64,000 nucleotides of DNA from Candidatus Brevefilum sp. (GCA_019428905.1 JAHYJN010000001.1:62001-126000); one strand, 5' to 3'. Shown: positions 8,978-18,565, counted from the first letter of the stretch. The notes: a model not told the origin generated them from the letters alone. Made by a program: numbers and translations.

Positions 8978-10411
8978 ATGCACAAACATTTATTGGTTAA
9001 ACAACCACACACACTTTTCACAATTAAGCAGTTTTTCGCACTATTGATGATGTCTGTCATGATCGGATTAAACGCTAATCTCGCGATGGCGATGGATGCT
9101 CCCCAGACAGCGGGACCCACATACATCGTTCAAAGTGGAGACACCCTCAATGAAATCGCGATCCGTTTTGGTTTGTCTACCGATGAGATCCTCTCAGCTA
9201 ATGCCATTACGGACCCGAATTCATTATTCGTTGGACAAGCAATCATCATCCCCGGATACGAGGGGATCACGGGTATCCTAACCTCTGAGATACTGCCCCT
9301 GAGCACATCATTGACCACGCTCACACGTCAATACCGCCTCAGCCAATCTGACTTGGTCATCCTGAACCGGCTGACCAGCCCTTCAGAGATGATTGCAGGT
9401 ATAGCAATCATCGTTCCCATTAACGAGTCCCAGAATCAACTGGTCCACATTCCATCGCTCAGGCCTGGCGAATCGACTCTCGAGGCAGCCATTCACACCG
9501 GAATCTCACCCTGGATGTTGGTTGAACAAAACCAAAGCAAAACAACCTGGCAATTGCTGGCTGGCGATCCATTATTTGCCAGTATCGATCCGGAATGGTG
9601 GGGAAATGGTTCACCTGAAATCGTTGACATCGGGATAAACCAGTTGCCAATTATCCAGGGAGAAACCCTGTTGATAAATGTCACATCTCCTGAACCTCTG
9701 GAACTCCGTGGTAGTTTTCTTGGTCAACCCCTGAACTTCTTTACAGACAACGGTGAAACCTACATCAGTTTGCTTGGCATCCATGCCTTGGCTGAGCCAG
9801 GCGTTTACCCCTTACTAATCCACGCTGAAAGCGAAGGTGGCGTCAGGTTGAGTTTTGAACAGCTTGTGCTACTTTCACCGGGGTTTTACGCGAACGAGTG
9901 GGTGACGATTGAAGACGAAACCTATTTGGATGCAGACAAAATTGCTGAAGAAGACGCCTATCTTAGACCCTTATTGGATCAGGTCACAGCGCAACGTTAT
10001 TGGGAGAGCCGTTTTCAATTTCCTGTGGACGAACCATGTTTCAACAGCCCATTTGGGTTACGACGCGACTATAACAGTGGATTATTGTTCTATTATCATA
10101 CTGGACTCGATTTTCGGGTGTGCGCCCAAAATTTAAACATTTATGCACCAGCAGCAGGTGTGGTTGTGGTTGCGGAGGAGTTGTTCACCAAAGGTAATGC
10201 CGTATATATCGATCACGGCTGGGGCGTGATCTCTGGTTATGCCCACTTAAGCGAAATTTTGGTCGAGGTTGGTGACTTTGTTCAGCCAGGTGACCTGATT
10301 GGCATCATAGGCGACACAGGTCGCTCAGCTGGGCCGCACCTGCACTTTGAGATTAACATATCTGGAACGCCGGTTAACCCGCAAACATGGCTTAACCAAA
10401 CGTTCCCATGA
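8978..10411 (+). CDS. Secreted LysM and M23-family metallopeptidase
   Basis: The ATG at 8978 gives about 477 residues; a TTG two codons upstream (8972) is possible. A signal peptide with a hydrophobic core (FFALLMMSVMIGLNANLAMA) is followed by a clear LysM domain (YIVQSGDTLNEIAIRFGLS, ending FVGQAIIIPG), a second weaker LysM-like repeat and a middle beta-rich region. The C-terminal domain is an M23 (LytM-type) peptidase: HTGLDF supplies the first His/Asp ligands and HLHFEI the last, with DHGWGVISGYAHLS between. It probably cuts cell-wall peptide bridges outside the cell. The 231-bp gap upstream has no obvious second gene. Confidence 0.88.
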   Translation: MHKHLLVKQPHTLFTIKQFFALLMMSVMIGLNANLAMAMDAPQTAGPTYIVQSGDTLNEIAIRFGLSTDEILSANAITDPNSLFVGQAIIIPGYEGITGILTSEILPLSTSLTTLTRQYRLSQSDLVILNRLTSPSEMIAGIAIIVPINESQNQLVHIPSLRPGESTLEAAIHTGISPWMLVEQNQSKTTWQLLAGDPLFASIDPEWWGNGSPEIVDIGINQLPIIQGETLLINVTSPEPLELRGSFLGQPLNFFTDNGETYISLLGIHALAEPGVYPLLIHAESEGGVRLSFEQLVLLSPGFYANEWVTIEDETYLDADKIAEEDAYLRPLLDQVTAQRYWESRFQFPVDEPCFNSPFGLRRDYNSGLLFYYHTGLDFRVCAQNLNIYAPAAGVVVVAEELFTKGNAVYIDHGWGVISGYAHLSEILVEVGDFVQPGDLIGIIGDTGRSAGPHLHFEINISGTPVNPQTWLNQTFP

Positions 10412-10413
10412 TC

Positions 10414-10447
10414 CTTAAAACAAAACAAGCACGTTATCTGTGCTTGT
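10414..10447 (-). terminator. Terminator of tRNA-Leu transcript
   Basis: Read on the minus strand, ACAAGCAC (10447-10440) pairs with GTGCTTGT (10432-10425), followed by a T-rich run (TTTGTTTTAAGG). It lies just downstream of the minus-strand tRNA and converges on the end of the peptidase gene. Confidence 0.65.
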
Positions 10448-10468
10448 CGTTCAATGCTTGTCGTTCAA
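10441..10468. repeat. 14-bp tandem duplication beside tRNA-Leu
   Basis: TGCTTGTCGTTCAA occurs twice, back to back (10441-10454 and 10455-10468), directly after the 3' end of the tRNA gene. The first copy overlaps the 3' arm of the terminator hairpin. It looks like a small local duplication. No integrase is nearby. Confidence 0.7.
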
Positions 10469-10551
10469 TGCGCTGGGAGGGAGTCGAACCCTCACGCCTA
10501 TGCGGCACGTGGCCCTCAACCACGCCTGTCTGCCAGTTCCAGCACCAGCGC
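10469..10551 (-). tRNA. tRNA-Leu (anticodon GAG)
   Basis: The 83-nt gene folds as a class II tRNA. The 7-bp acceptor stem is GCGCTGG with CCAGCGC, the anticodon arm is CGTGG-TTGAGGG-CCACG giving anticodon GAG (leucine CUC/CUU), and the T arm is GAGGG-TTCGACT-CCCTC. The long variable arm is typical of leucine tRNAs. The CCA end is not encoded. A good minus-strand promoter and a terminator flank it. Confidence 0.93.
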
Positions 10552-10563
10552 TTGAGCAGAATA

Positions 10564-10591
10564 ATTATAACCTTGTTGATTCAGTTGTCAA
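10564..10591 (-). promoter_or_regulatory. Sigma-70-type promoter of tRNA-Leu
   Basis: On the minus strand TTGACA (10591-10586) and TATAAT (10569-10564), both perfect consensus, are separated by 16 bases. The tRNA 5' end lies 13 bases beyond the -10 box. Confidence 0.82.
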
Positions 10592-10624
10592 GCTGAAAAC
10601 CTCAGCGGAGAGAAGGAGTTAAGA

Positions 10625-11629
10625 ATGACAATCGTATTAGACGCCATGGGAAGTGATGATCGCCCTGATCCCGAAGTCCAGGCAGCTGTCACCGCCTCAA
10701 ATGCGTACGACGTAGATATTATCCTTGTGGGTGATGAGCAGGTTCTATCACAAAAATTAGCTGCCATCCCGGGTGACCAATCCCGGGTATCCGTTGCACA
10801 TGCGCCGGAAGCGCTGGATATGACCGATCATATCCTCGAAGCCCGCAGCAAAAAACAAAACACAATGCGGGTTGGCATGGAACTGGTCAAAGCAGGTGAC
10901 GGAGATGCATTCGTGACTGCTGGCAACACGGGGATGGCCATGTATTACGCCAAAAAGGTCTTTGGGGACATCAAAGGGGTGATCCGTCCCTCGCTGTGCG
11001 CCGTTTTCCCCGTCAGAAACGGCCACGCTGTTGTGCTGGATATCGGCGCCAACGCAGAATGCCGGCCAGACTTCTTGGTGCAATTCGCGATCATGGGCCA
11101 AATTTATGCTCAAACCATGCTCGGCATTGAACAACCCCGGATTGGCTTGCTTTCGAACGGTGAAGAAGAGGGCAAAGGCAACGATCTTGTCAGGCAAACC
11201 TATCCCCTGCTGGAACAAGCAGACTTGAATTTCATCGGCAATGTTGAGGGTAAAGAGCTCTTCAACGGCCAGGTGGACGTTGTTGTCACCGATGGTTTCA
11301 CCGGGAATGTCATGCTCAAGTCAACCGAAGCTGTCGCCAAACTGATCGTTGATATTCTTAAAGAAGAATTGATGGGCTCATTCCGCACAAAGATGGGCGC
11401 TTTACTGGCAAAACCCGCCTTTGGCAAGATCAAACAAATGCTTGACCCAGCAGAGATTGGCGCAGCCCCTTTGATGGGTATCGATGGGTTGGTCTTTGTC
11501 GGTCATGGACGATCAGATGCTCGGGCAATGGTCAGCGCGGTACGCGGCGCCAAACAAGCTGTTGATAACCAGTTATTACCTGAATTGCGAAAAGCAATCA
11601 CCTCAAGTTTACAGAAGGAAGAAAAATAA
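10625..11629 (+). CDS. plsX: Phosphate acyltransferase PlsX
   Basis: This 334-residue protein converts acyl-ACP to acyl-phosphate, the acyl donor for PlsY in phosphatidic acid synthesis. The N-terminal VLDAMGSDDRPDPEV, the glycine-rich TAGNTGMAMYYA, LLSNGEEEGKGN and VVTDGFTGNVMLK blocks are all PlsX signatures, and the length is normal for the family. GAAGGAGTTAAG gives a strong ribosome site. The next gene starts 5 bases after the stop and is probably co-transcribed. Confidence 0.95.
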   Translation: MTIVLDAMGSDDRPDPEVQAAVTASNAYDVDIILVGDEQVLSQKLAAIPGDQSRVSVAHAPEALDMTDHILEARSKKQNTMRVGMELVKAGDGDAFVTAGNTGMAMYYAKKVFGDIKGVIRPSLCAVFPVRNGHAVVLDIGANAECRPDFLVQFAIMGQIYAQTMLGIEQPRIGLLSNGEEEGKGNDLVRQTYPLLEQADLNFIGNVEGKELFNGQVDVVVTDGFTGNVMLKSTEAVAKLIVDILKEELMGSFRTKMGALLAKPAFGKIKQMLDPAEIGAAPLMGIDGLVFVGHGRSDARAMVSAVRGAKQAVDNQLLPELRKAITSSLQKEEK

Positions 11630-11634
11630 TCACA

Positions 11635-12339
11635 ATGAATAAAGTCATCAATGAAAAACTGATCAAACGCAACAAGACAATTGGCAATGTCACCTCAATT
11701 GGGGGGATTGCTATCCTGGCAGCCGGCTTGATTCTCAACATCAACCCAGACCCCACCAGGACGATGATCTCTTTTGGGGCATTAATTGTTGGTTTTATTG
11801 TCGCCCAGATCAGCACCCACTACGTCACCCGCTTCGGACGCAGTCCCCGCTTCGATGAGGTCGTTGCTGATAACCTCAATAAACTCAACAACGAATACAC
11901 CTTCTATGCCTACACTGGACCCATTCCAATGCTGCTGGTCGGACCAGCCGGCTTATGGATCCCCGTCCCGGTCTTAGCAGGGGGAGAAATTACCTACGAC
12001 AAAAAATGGCGTCAGAAGGGCGGTTCCTTATTGTTAAAATTCTTTGGCCAGGAAAACCTTGGTCGGCCCGAAATGGAAGTGGCCTCAAATGAAAAACTGC
12101 TGCATAACCTTCTAAATGACCATCTAGAGGAAGGCGAAATGCCACCGGTCAACAGCATCCTCGTATCCTTGCATCCCAAAGCCATCATTGGGGATGTTGA
12201 AAATGCACCAACCCCGATCGTCGAGGTGAGTGCTTTACGGCGTTACATCAGGAAGGTTGACCGCAAAACGGATCAGGAGATCCCCAAGGCAACCCTTGAT
12301 AAGATCATTACACTCCTGGTCGGCAATAAGGTTGATTGA
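11635..12339 (+). CDS. Membrane protein with a NERD-like domain
   Basis: This 234-residue protein has two hydrophobic helices near the N-terminus (about residues 20-38 and 44-62). They are followed by a soluble part whose YTGPIPMLLVGPAGLWIPV stretch resembles the core strand of nuclease-related (NERD) domains. The usual catalytic E-x-K is not obvious, so nuclease activity is doubtful. It lies 5 bases after plsX and may share its transcript. The function is unknown; the NERD resemblance is my reading of one motif. Confidence 0.55.
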   Translation: MNKVINEKLIKRNKTIGNVTSIGGIAILAAGLILNINPDPTRTMISFGALIVGFIVAQISTHYVTRFGRSPRFDEVVADNLNKLNNEYTFYAYTGPIPMLLVGPAGLWIPVPVLAGGEITYDKKWRQKGGSLLLKFFGQENLGRPEMEVASNEKLLHNLLNDHLEEGEMPPVNSILVSLHPKAIIGDVENAPTPIVEVSALRRYIRKVDRKTDQEIPKATLDKIITLLVGNKVD

Positions 12340-13068
12340 TTATTTGGTGTAAGTTGTGTAATCTTTGAGCGCTTGGATCTCATCCGGTCGCAAATAGCGG
12401 AAATGACCGGGTTGGAGTTTGCCCAGTTCGATCGGTCCAATTCTAACCCGGCGAATCGCCTGCACTGGCAATCCGATACGGACGCCCGTGCGCCGAATTT
12501 GACGATTTTTTCCCTCCCGCAATACAACAGTCAACCACGCCCCTTTTTTAGTATATGATTTGACTTCGACCGTGGCAGGTAGGGTGCGATAGCCATCCTC
12601 CAGCACAACCCCTCGCCGCCAAATCTTCAACTGTTCTTCATCTGGACGCCTTGAAACGCGCACTTCATACTCTTTATCGTGCTCATACCTGGGATGGGTT
12701 AAGCGATTAGCCAATTCCCCATCGTTAGTCAACAAAACCAATCCCTCACTTTCAAAGTCCAACCGTCCAACCGGGTACAAATGTCGTTCATCTTTGACAA
12801 GGTCGAAGATGGTTGGGCGCGGGTCATCCGGTACATTCAAAGAGAGCATGTTACGCGGTTTGTTGAGGGCTATATAGACCTTTTTTTCAGCTTTACGCAG
12901 CGGCATCGAATCCAGTCGAATGTCATCAACCGCAGGGTCTGCTTTTGCTCCCAGGGTGATCTTTTTTCCATTGACGGTTACCCGGCCTTCTTCAATGAAC
13001 TTTTCACAACTTCGTCGAGACCCAAATCCCGCCCGAGATAATATCTTTTGTACCCGATCCTCTGCCAT
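12340..13068 (-). CDS. rluB: Ribosomal large-subunit pseudouridine synthase, RluB/RsuA family
   Basis: This 242-residue protein has an N-terminal S4 RNA-binding domain (LSRAGFGSRRSCEKFIEEGR, then VTVNGK) and an RsuA-type pseudouridine synthase domain with the catalytic aspartate in VGRLDFESEGLVLLTNDG. Family members isomerise uridines of 16S or 23S rRNA, and the close match to RluB suggests the 23S helix-89 region. It overlaps scpB by one base, the common scpB-rluB gene pair. It converges on the plus-strand NERD-like gene with no gap. Confidence 0.9.
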   Translation of the reverse strand: MAEDRVQKILSRAGFGSRRSCEKFIEEGRVTVNGKKITLGAKADPAVDDIRLDSMPLRKAEKKVYIALNKPRNMLSLNVPDDPRPTIFDLVKDERHLYPVGRLDFESEGLVLLTNDGELANRLTHPRYEHDKEYEVRVSRRPDEEQLKIWRRGVVLEDGYRTLPATVEVKSYTKKGAWLTVVLREGKNRQIRRTGVRIGLPVQAIRRVRIGPIELGKLQPGHFRYLRPDEIQALKDYTTYTK

Positions 13069-13643
13069 TATGTTTTCAAAACCTCCCGGCTTCCGTTTTC
13101 AATCTGGTTTTCTTCAAGCGCGTCAAAATCAATAAAAGGTAGCATCTCCAGTGACTCGAGTCCAAAAAATTGTAAGAATTCTGGTGATGTACCATAATAG
13201 ATCGGCCGCCCTGGTGTATCGGCTCGACCAAGTTCCTCGATTAACCCTTTTGACAGCAACGTTCGCATGACAGCGTCGCTGTTTACACCCCGGATAACAT
13301 CGATCTCTGGGCGGGTCACCGGTTGTTTGTAAGCAATGATCGCTAACGTCTCCAGGGCGGCTTGAGATAAGGTGCTGGTTGAATCGAGCTCAAGAAATGA
13401 CTCGATGGTTTTGCTGATCTCCGGTGCAGTTGTCATCTGTACCCTGGATTTGATCCGCATCAGGCGCAAGCCATGGCCAGCGGATTTGTAGTGATTATCC
13501 AAGGCTGACAATTGTAATTCAACCTCCGATTCGGTTGTGTCCAACGCTTTAGCCAGCTGATTGACACTGACAAGTCCTGATGACACAAATAATAAGGCTT
13601 CAATTTTCGCTAAGATGTCGTTAAGTTGGTTGTTATCTTCCAT
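13068..13643 (-). CDS. scpB: Segregation and condensation protein B
   Basis: This 191-residue winged-helix protein is a kleisin-interacting subunit of the SMC-ScpAB condensin, which compacts and segregates chromosomes. Typical blocks are ALLFVSSGLVSVNQLAKAL, LSQAALETLAIIAYKQPVTR and IDVIRGVNSDAVMRTLL. scpA, normally the upstream neighbour, is not seen within the window. A TATAAT (minus strand, 13698-13693) about 50 bases upstream may be its -10 box, but no good -35 is present. Confidence 0.92.
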   Translation of the reverse strand: MEDNNQLNDILAKIEALLFVSSGLVSVNQLAKALDTTESEVELQLSALDNHYKSAGHGLRLMRIKSRVQMTTAPEISKTIESFLELDSTSTLSQAALETLAIIAYKQPVTRPEIDVIRGVNSDAVMRTLLSKGLIEELGRADTPGRPIYYGTSPEFLQFFGLESLEMLPFIDFDALEENQIENGSREVLKT

Positions 13644-13748
13644 TGTCCTGAGTGGCTTCTGATGATTTATTATCTGATTTTAGAGCAGATAGATTATACT
13701 CGATTAATTTAAGCCCGATTAATGGCTAAGCTGGTAGAATTGGCTGGT

Positions 13749-13780
13749 AGGATAAACCAACAGGATAAACCAACAGGATA
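13749..13780. repeat. 13-bp tandem repeat upstream of the epimerase gene
   Basis: AGGATAAACCAAC occurs at 13749-13761 and 13762-13774, and a partial third copy (AGGATA) follows. It lies in the 5' region of the sugar epimerase gene and could be an operator or slippage product. Confidence 0.5.
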
Positions 13781-13812
13781 TCCAAAAGACATAAGCTAAC
13801 AGGAGCAGCAGC

Positions 13813-14769
13813 ATGCACATTTTATTGACCGGGGCCGCTGGGTTCTTAGGTTCACATCTGACCAATCGGCTAATCGCTGAAGGCCATGATGTGATCGGTT
13901 TGGACAACTTCATCACAGGAAACAAAGACAACCTGGCACATCTGGCTGGTAATCCGCATTTCAGCTTCATCCGCCACGACGTCTCCAATTTTATATTTGT
14001 CCCTGGAGAAATTGATTACGTCCTTCATTTCGCTTCACCTGCCAGCCCAAACCCGGCTTCACCCCTTGGCTATCCAAACCTACCCATTCAGACGCTCAAA
14101 GCCGGCGCCTTAGGAACACATAACTCTTTGGGTGTTGCCCGTGCTTATGGGGCAAAATTTCTGCTGGCATCGACCAGTGAGATCTATGGTGACCCCCTCG
14201 AACATCCTCAAAAGGAAACCTATCGAGGCAATGTAGATCCAACCGGGACACGGTCAGTGTACGATGAGGCAAAACGATTTGCCGAGGCTTTGACCATGGC
14301 TTATCACCGCTTCCACCACATCGATACCCACATTGTTCGCATCTTTAATACTTATGGCCCTCGCATGCGTTTGGATGATGGACGGGTGGTACCCAATTTC
14401 TTACAACAAGCCTTGCGGGGGGAGCCGCTCACCATCTACGGTGATGGCATGCAAACACGCAGCTTTTGTTACGTGGACGACCTGATCGAAGGGATTTACC
14501 GGTTAATGTTGAGCGACTACCATGAGCCGGTCAATATAGGCAATCCCAACGAAATCAGCATCTGTGAATTTGCAGACCTGGTCAACGAACTGACTGGCAA
14601 CCAGGCAGGAACGATCATCAAAATGGCGAAGCGATTGGGGAACGACCCCCAGAGGCGACAGCCAGATATCACCCGCGCAAAAACCATTCTCAATTGGGAG
14701 CCGAAGGTCAATTTCCGTGAAGGGTTATTAGCGACCCTCCCGTATTTTAAGCAAAAAATGGCACTATGA
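13813..14769 (+). CDS. NAD-dependent nucleotide-sugar epimerase/decarboxylase (UDP-xylose synthase-like)
   Basis: This 318-residue short-chain dehydrogenase of the extended type has the NAD-binding motif [11 protein letters not shown] at the N-terminus, the catalytic YxxxK in [11 protein letters not shown], and TFGPR-like [18 protein letters not shown]. These blocks match UDP-glucuronate decarboxylase (Uxs) best, although dTDP-glucose dehydratases and UDP-glucose epimerases are close relatives. It probably supplies sugar nucleotides for cell-surface glycans. AACAGGAG precedes the start. The end overlaps a GtrA-family gene by 4 bases. Confidence 0.82.
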   Translation: MHILLTGAAGFLGSHLTNRLIAEGHDVIGLDNFITGNKDNLAHLAGNPHFSFIRHDVSNFIFVPGEIDYVLHFASPASPNPASPLGYPNLPIQTLKAGALGTHNSLGVARAYGAKFLLASTSEIYGDPLEHPQKETYRGNVDPTGTRSVYDEAKRFAEALTMAYHRFHHIDTHIVRIFNTYGPRMRLDDGRVVPNFLQQALRGEPLTIYGDGMQTRSFCYVDDLIEGIYRLMLSDYHEPVNIGNPNEISICEFADLVNELTGNQAGTIIKMAKRLGNDPQRRQPDITRAKTILNWEPKVNFREGLLATLPYFKQKMAL

Positions 14770-15242
14770 GTTTTATCGCAGATAAACAAGAACGAATCCG
14801 GTTCTTGAAGTTTTCATTTGTTGGCGTGACCGGGACCATTGTCGATTTTGGGGTGATGAACCTGATGAGCCTGGTGTTTCACCTGCCCTTGCTGTGGGCA
14901 CAGGCGATCTCATTCACGATTGCCGTGGTTAACAACTTCTTGTGGAACCGCTTCTGGACTTATCCCGATTCCAGGTCAAAAAGAGCACCCCGTCAACTGA
15001 TACAATTCGTAGCGATCAACCTGGCTGGGATTCTCGTCAGAACCCCCCTTATTACCTGGTTGAATAATCTCATTCTAAAATCACTTAACAATGCTGCCAT
15101 TCGTTTGCCTGTAGAAAATTTTGTTATTAGCCAAAACTTAGCACTTGCTGTCAGCATTTCAATCATCTTGTTCTGGAACTTTTTCGCCAACAGGTACTGG
15201 ACCTATGGCGATGTGCCTGTTGGTAATGCGAACACTGATTAA
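14766..15242 (+). CDS. GtrA-family membrane protein
   Basis: This 158-residue protein has four hydrophobic helices and the family features [33 protein letters not shown] and [14 protein letters not shown]. GtrA-like proteins are thought to move lipid-linked sugars across the membrane or to help surface glycosylation. The ATGA overlap with the upstream epimerase gene suggests a shared role in surface polysaccharide synthesis. Confidence 0.88.
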   Translation: MSFIADKQERIRFLKFSFVGVTGTIVDFGVMNLMSLVFHLPLLWAQAISFTIAVVNNFLWNRFWTYPDSRSKRAPRQLIQFVAINLAGILVRTPLITWLNNLILKSLNNAAIRLPVENFVISQNLALAVSISIILFWNFFANRYWTYGDVPVGNANTD

Positions 15243-15289
15243 ACTTAAACAATTAACACGTTAAAAATTTTTAGGAAGTAGAGAGAATC

Positions 15290-16279
15290 ATGCCTTTCAG
15301 CCATCAAGAACGTTTAGAAATCACCCTCAGTGGTGAAAAACCTGATCGACCTCCGATTGCCCTGTGGCACCACTTCCCCGTTGACGATCAAAACGCTATT
15401 ACCCTCGCAGAAGCGACGATCGCTTTTCAAAAGCAATTCGACTTTGACCTCGTCAAAGTGAGTCCGCCTTCATCGTTTTGCTTGAAGGATTGGGGCGCGA
15501 CGGACGAATGGCGCGGTCACCCCGAGGGGACGCGCACCTACACCCACAGGGTAATAACGCACCCAGAAGATTGGGTCAACCTGCCCGTACTTGATCCACA
15601 TAAAGGTTTCCTTGGTCAGCAGCTGCGGTGCTTAGCCCTTTTACAAGCAGCATTCTCAGGACAGACCCCGGTCCTCCAGACGATTTTTAATCCCCTCTCG
15701 CAGGCTAAGAACCTGGTTGGTCCCACACGGTTATTAGAACACCTGCGAGTATTTCCCGATGCAGTTCATCATGGTTTACAAACCATTCTGGAAACGACGT
15801 TACGTTTCATCACTGCCGCCAAAGAATATGGTATTGCTGGGATTTTTTATGCCATTCAGCATGCTTCATATCTCGAAATGACCGAAAATGAGTACACAGC
15901 TTTTGGTGTTGCTTATGACCTACCCATCTTAGGATCTGTTGCTGACTTGTGGGTGAACATGGCGCATATTCATGGTGAAAGTATTATGTTTGACTTAATT
16001 GCCAAATACCCGGTACAAATCCTGAATTGGCACGACAGGGAAACTTCACCTACATTAGAAATGGGATTGGAGAAATTTCCTGGCGCGGTCTGCGGTGGGA
16101 TCAGCCGAATAGAGAGCATGGTGCTGGGTACGCCAAACACCATTCATAATGACGTAAGACAAGCCATAGGAATGACCGGCGGTAAACGAATGATCTTGGG
16201 GACAGGATGCGTATTACCGCTTACAACCCCTTTTGGTAACATTATGGCTGCGCGAAAAGCTGTGGAGAGAGAGCGTTAG
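15290..16279 (+). CDS. Uroporphyrinogen decarboxylase (URO-D) superfamily protein
   Basis: This 329-residue protein belongs to the URO-D/methyltransferase MtaA-CmuA superfamily, as shown by RLEITLSGEKPDRPPIALW at the start and TGCVLPLTTPFGNIMAAR near the end. True HemE has a conserved PVWxMRQAGR motif near its N-terminus, which is absent here, so haem synthesis is unlikely. A corrinoid- or thiol-linked methyltransferase role is possible but not shown. It is followed without a gap by rsmD. The 48-base gap to gtrA contains a weak AGGAAG ribosome site. Confidence 0.78.
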   Translation: MPFSHQERLEITLSGEKPDRPPIALWHHFPVDDQNAITLAEATIAFQKQFDFDLVKVSPPSSFCLKDWGATDEWRGHPEGTRTYTHRVITHPEDWVNLPVLDPHKGFLGQQLRCLALLQAAFSGQTPVLQTIFNPLSQAKNLVGPTRLLEHLRVFPDAVHHGLQTILETTLRFITAAKEYGIAGIFYAIQHASYLEMTENEYTAFGVAYDLPILGSVADLWVNMAHIHGESIMFDLIAKYPVQILNWHDRETSPTLEMGLEKFPGAVCGGISRIESMVLGTPNTIHNDVRQAIGMTGGKRMILGTGCVLPLTTPFGNIMAARKAVERER

Positions 16280-16849
16280 ATGCGAGTCATCTCAGGAAGT
16301 GCCAAAGGGATAAAATTAGCCAGTGTGCCGGGTAAATCAACACGTCCAATCACAGACCAGGTTAAAGAAGCACTTTTCAACATTATCGGACCTGATGTTG
16401 CTGGTAAGTTCTTTTTAGATCTCTTTGGCGGAACCGGGGCAGTGGGCATTGAAGCCCTTTCTCGAGGAGCCGAACATGTTGTCTTTTTAGATACCAACTA
16501 CCAAGCATATAAAGTCATACAAAAGAACCTGGAAAGCACGAACCTTTCAGACTTTGCAACGGTTCTTAAAAAAGATGCTTTCGTTTTTTTGAGAGAAAAA
16601 CCAACCCAAATATTTGAGTTTATCTATATCGCTCCCCCTCAATACAAATCGATTTGGGAAAAAGCTATGCAATTACTGGATGAAAATCCGGGATGGTCAG
16701 CAGCTGGAGAAGTGGTGATCGTTCAGATTCATCCTAAAGAGTTTGTTGAAGATAAAACCTATGCGAATTTTAGGATATTTGACCGACGCTCATACGGGGA
16801 TACACTATTGGTGTTCTATGAGCATATCTCACCTGAAACTGATTCGTAG
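16280..16849 (+). CDS. rsmD: 16S rRNA (guanine(966)-N(2))-methyltransferase
   Basis: This 189-residue SAM-dependent methyltransferase starts with the RsmD signature MRVISGSAKGIKLASVPG, followed by TRPITDQVKEALFNII and the SAM-binding block FLDLFGGTGAVGIEALSRGA. The catalytic motif is APPQY in place of the more usual DPPY, a variant seen in related phyla. It modifies G966 of 16S rRNA. The 3' end overlaps the convergent Nudix gene by 21 bases. Confidence 0.9.
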   Translation: MRVISGSAKGIKLASVPGKSTRPITDQVKEALFNIIGPDVAGKFFLDLFGGTGAVGIEALSRGAEHVVFLDTNYQAYKVIQKNLESTNLSDFATVLKKDAFVFLREKPTQIFEFIYIAPPQYKSIWEKAMQLLDENPGWSAAGEVVIVQIHPKEFVEDKTYANFRIFDRRSYGDTLLVFYEHISPETDS

Positions 16850-17359
16850 ATTTCCCGCACCATCATAAGTATATTTGGCAATGATCATCGGCGATGATGG
16901 TCCGTGCACCGCGATTTTTGGAAGTAACACCGGCAAATCTTCAACCAAATCCAGAGAATCCAAGTCTTCCAAATTAACCCAGGATAACATTCCCTCATCT
17001 GATGGTGTTAAGGATGTGCCATGATATGCTCCTTTGAAAACGAAAATCGCCACCCCCACCTGAGGCGCCACATCCACCATAATTTGCCCACACAAATCCA
17101 TTGAAAGATCTAAAATCCCAGTTTCTTCAAATAATTCCCTGTGTGCTGCCTCAAGGATATCCTCACCTGCTTCAATATGACCGCCAATACCGTTATAAAG
17201 TCCTGCCCACAGCCGTTTTTGTGCCGACCCCTTGAGCAATAACACCCGGTTATGGTGGTCAAATAGGAAAATCAATACACGTGGCACAACCTGGTATCGC
17301 ACATGATCCATGCCCTGGTCTGATTTAGGTGTCATCCGACCTCCATCAAAAAAGCCCAT
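16829..17359 (-). CDS. Nudix hydrolase
   Basis: The longest frame gives 176 residues; a start at the internal M of DQGMDHVRYQVVPR is also possible. The Nudix box is intact: GGHIEAGEDILEAAHRELFE followed by ETGI, with all the metal-binding glutamates. The domain fits an (8-oxo)dGTP or NDP-sugar hydrolase, but the substrate cannot be read. It is convergent with rsmD. Confidence 0.88.
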   Translation of the reverse strand: MGFFDGGRMTPKSDQGMDHVRYQVVPRVLIFLFDHHNRVLLLKGSAQKRLWAGLYNGIGGHIEAGEDILEAAHRELFEETGILDLSMDLCGQIMVDVAPQVGVAIFVFKGAYHGTSLTPSDEGMLSWVNLEDLDSLDLVEDLPVLLPKIAVHGPSSPMIIAKYTYDGAGNLRISFR

Positions 17360-17395
17360 GATGTCGATCCTATCATGGGCTTCATATGAGCGAAA

Positions 17396-18565
17396 TTAGG
17401 TTAAAAACATGGGTACACCCAAAAAGTCTTTGACTTTTGGCTTGTAATTTTCTTTGTCGTAATAAGCTTCAACATCAACTTGTTTTTTCCCGGTCAATAC
17501 GATTTCAATCGGGATTGTGGTATAGCGACCGCCCTGGAGGGCTACCATCTTGCCATAATCGTCTCGTTGAACCAGCTGCATGGCTAGGTTGCCAAAGGAC
17601 ATGGCCACCATCCTATCCAGAGAATCCGGCGCACCTGATCGCATGACATAGGAAAATTTTTGGTACATAATGTGTTGATCCGTCATCTTCTTGATGTTTT
17701 CGGAAATAATTTCGCCAATACCACCTAATTTACGATGGCCGTAAGCATCCGCAGGACCGTATTCGATGACTTCACCACCGATCATCCTGGCACCTTCAGA
17801 AACGGTCACAATGGCGTAGTTAGATGGGTTTTTTCGCTTATCTTCAAGTAAAAATTGGGCCAATTTCTCCATCTCAAAAGGTACCTCAGAGATAATCGCA
17901 CGGTCCACATAAGCCAGATAGGCGCTGATTAAACTGGTCTCACCTGAGTTCCTTCCAAACAGCTCAAACACACCAATCCGTTCATGCGAGCCAACTGATG
18001 TGCGCAATTGGGTGATTAGATCGACAGATCGTGTGACGGCGGTCGAAAAACCAATACAGTAATCGGTGCCAAATACATCATTATCCATTGTTTTAGGTAT
18101 CGCCACCACAGGAAATCCCTCACGGCTCAAACGAACACTGTAGCTGAGGGTATCATCACCACCAATGGTGACCATCGCATCGATACCAAGATGATCTAAC
18201 ACCTGCAAGACATGGTCGGTGTAATCCATCGTCCCCTTTTCGTCGATCACGGTTCCAGAACCAGATTTTGCCAAGAATTCAGGAACGTCATGCGCCCTTA
18301 CTTTCTGAGGGTTTGTCCTTGATGTATGCAAAAATGTCCCGCCTGTTCGATCAATTAAGCGGACATCGTTGCGGTTAAGCTTCATTAAGTACTTATCATG
18401 CGTTGATGGGTCGTCAATGTCATACCACAGTAAACCACCCCAACCACGGCGAAAACCTAACACTTCGTAACCAGCGTCCAAGGCATTTAATACCACTTCC
18501 TTCATCGCAGGGTTCAAACCAGGAACATCACCCCCGCCTGTAAGCACACCAATTCTTTTCTTCAT
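17396..18565 (-). CDS. pfp: Phosphofructokinase, predicted PPi-dependent
   Basis: This 389-residue protein is a PFK-A-type enzyme that phosphorylates fructose 6-phosphate in glycolysis. Phosphate-site blocks are [26 protein letters not shown] and PKTMDND, with the catalytic aspartates in the last. Two residues decide the donor. The position equal to E. coli Gly104 is Asp (D138) and that equal to Gly124 is Lys (K158), the pair known to favour pyrophosphate and exclude ATP. A reversible PPi enzyme is therefore the best reading. A GAAGGAGAAG ribosome site precedes ATG, and a TATACT -10-like box lies at 18673-18668 on the minus strand. Confidence 0.85.
   Translation of the reverse strand: MKKRIGVLTGGGDVPGLNPAMKEVVLNALDAGYEVLGFRRGWGGLLWYDIDDPSTHDKYLMKLNRNDVRLIDRTGGTFLHTSRTNPQKVRAHDVPEFLAKSGSGTVIDEKGTMDYTDHVLQVLDHLGIDAMVTIGGDDTLSYSVRLSREGFPVVAIPKTMDNDVFGTDYCIGFSTAVTRSVDLITQLRTSVGSHERIGVFELFGRNSGETSLISAYLAYVDRAIISEVPFEMEKLAQFLLEDKRKNPSNYAIVTVSEGARMIGGEVIEYGPADAYGHRKLGGIGEIISENIKKMTDQHIMYQKFSYVMRSGAPDSLDRMVAMSFGNLAMQLVQRDDYGKMVALQGGRYTTIPIEIVLTGKKQVDVEAYYDKENYKPKVKDFLGVPMFLT

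Noticed and set aside
10441-10551. tRNA-adjacent direct repeat as a phage/island attachment site
   Set aside because: The repeats are tandem and only 14 bp, no integrase or second distant copy is present, and neighbouring genes are housekeeping.
10757-11218. 153-codon minus-strand frame inside plsX
   Set aside because: It is antisense to PlsX signatures and has no start signal.
15290-16279. Calling the URO-D-family gene hemE
   Set aside because: The conserved N-terminal HemE motif is absent and no haem genes are nearby.
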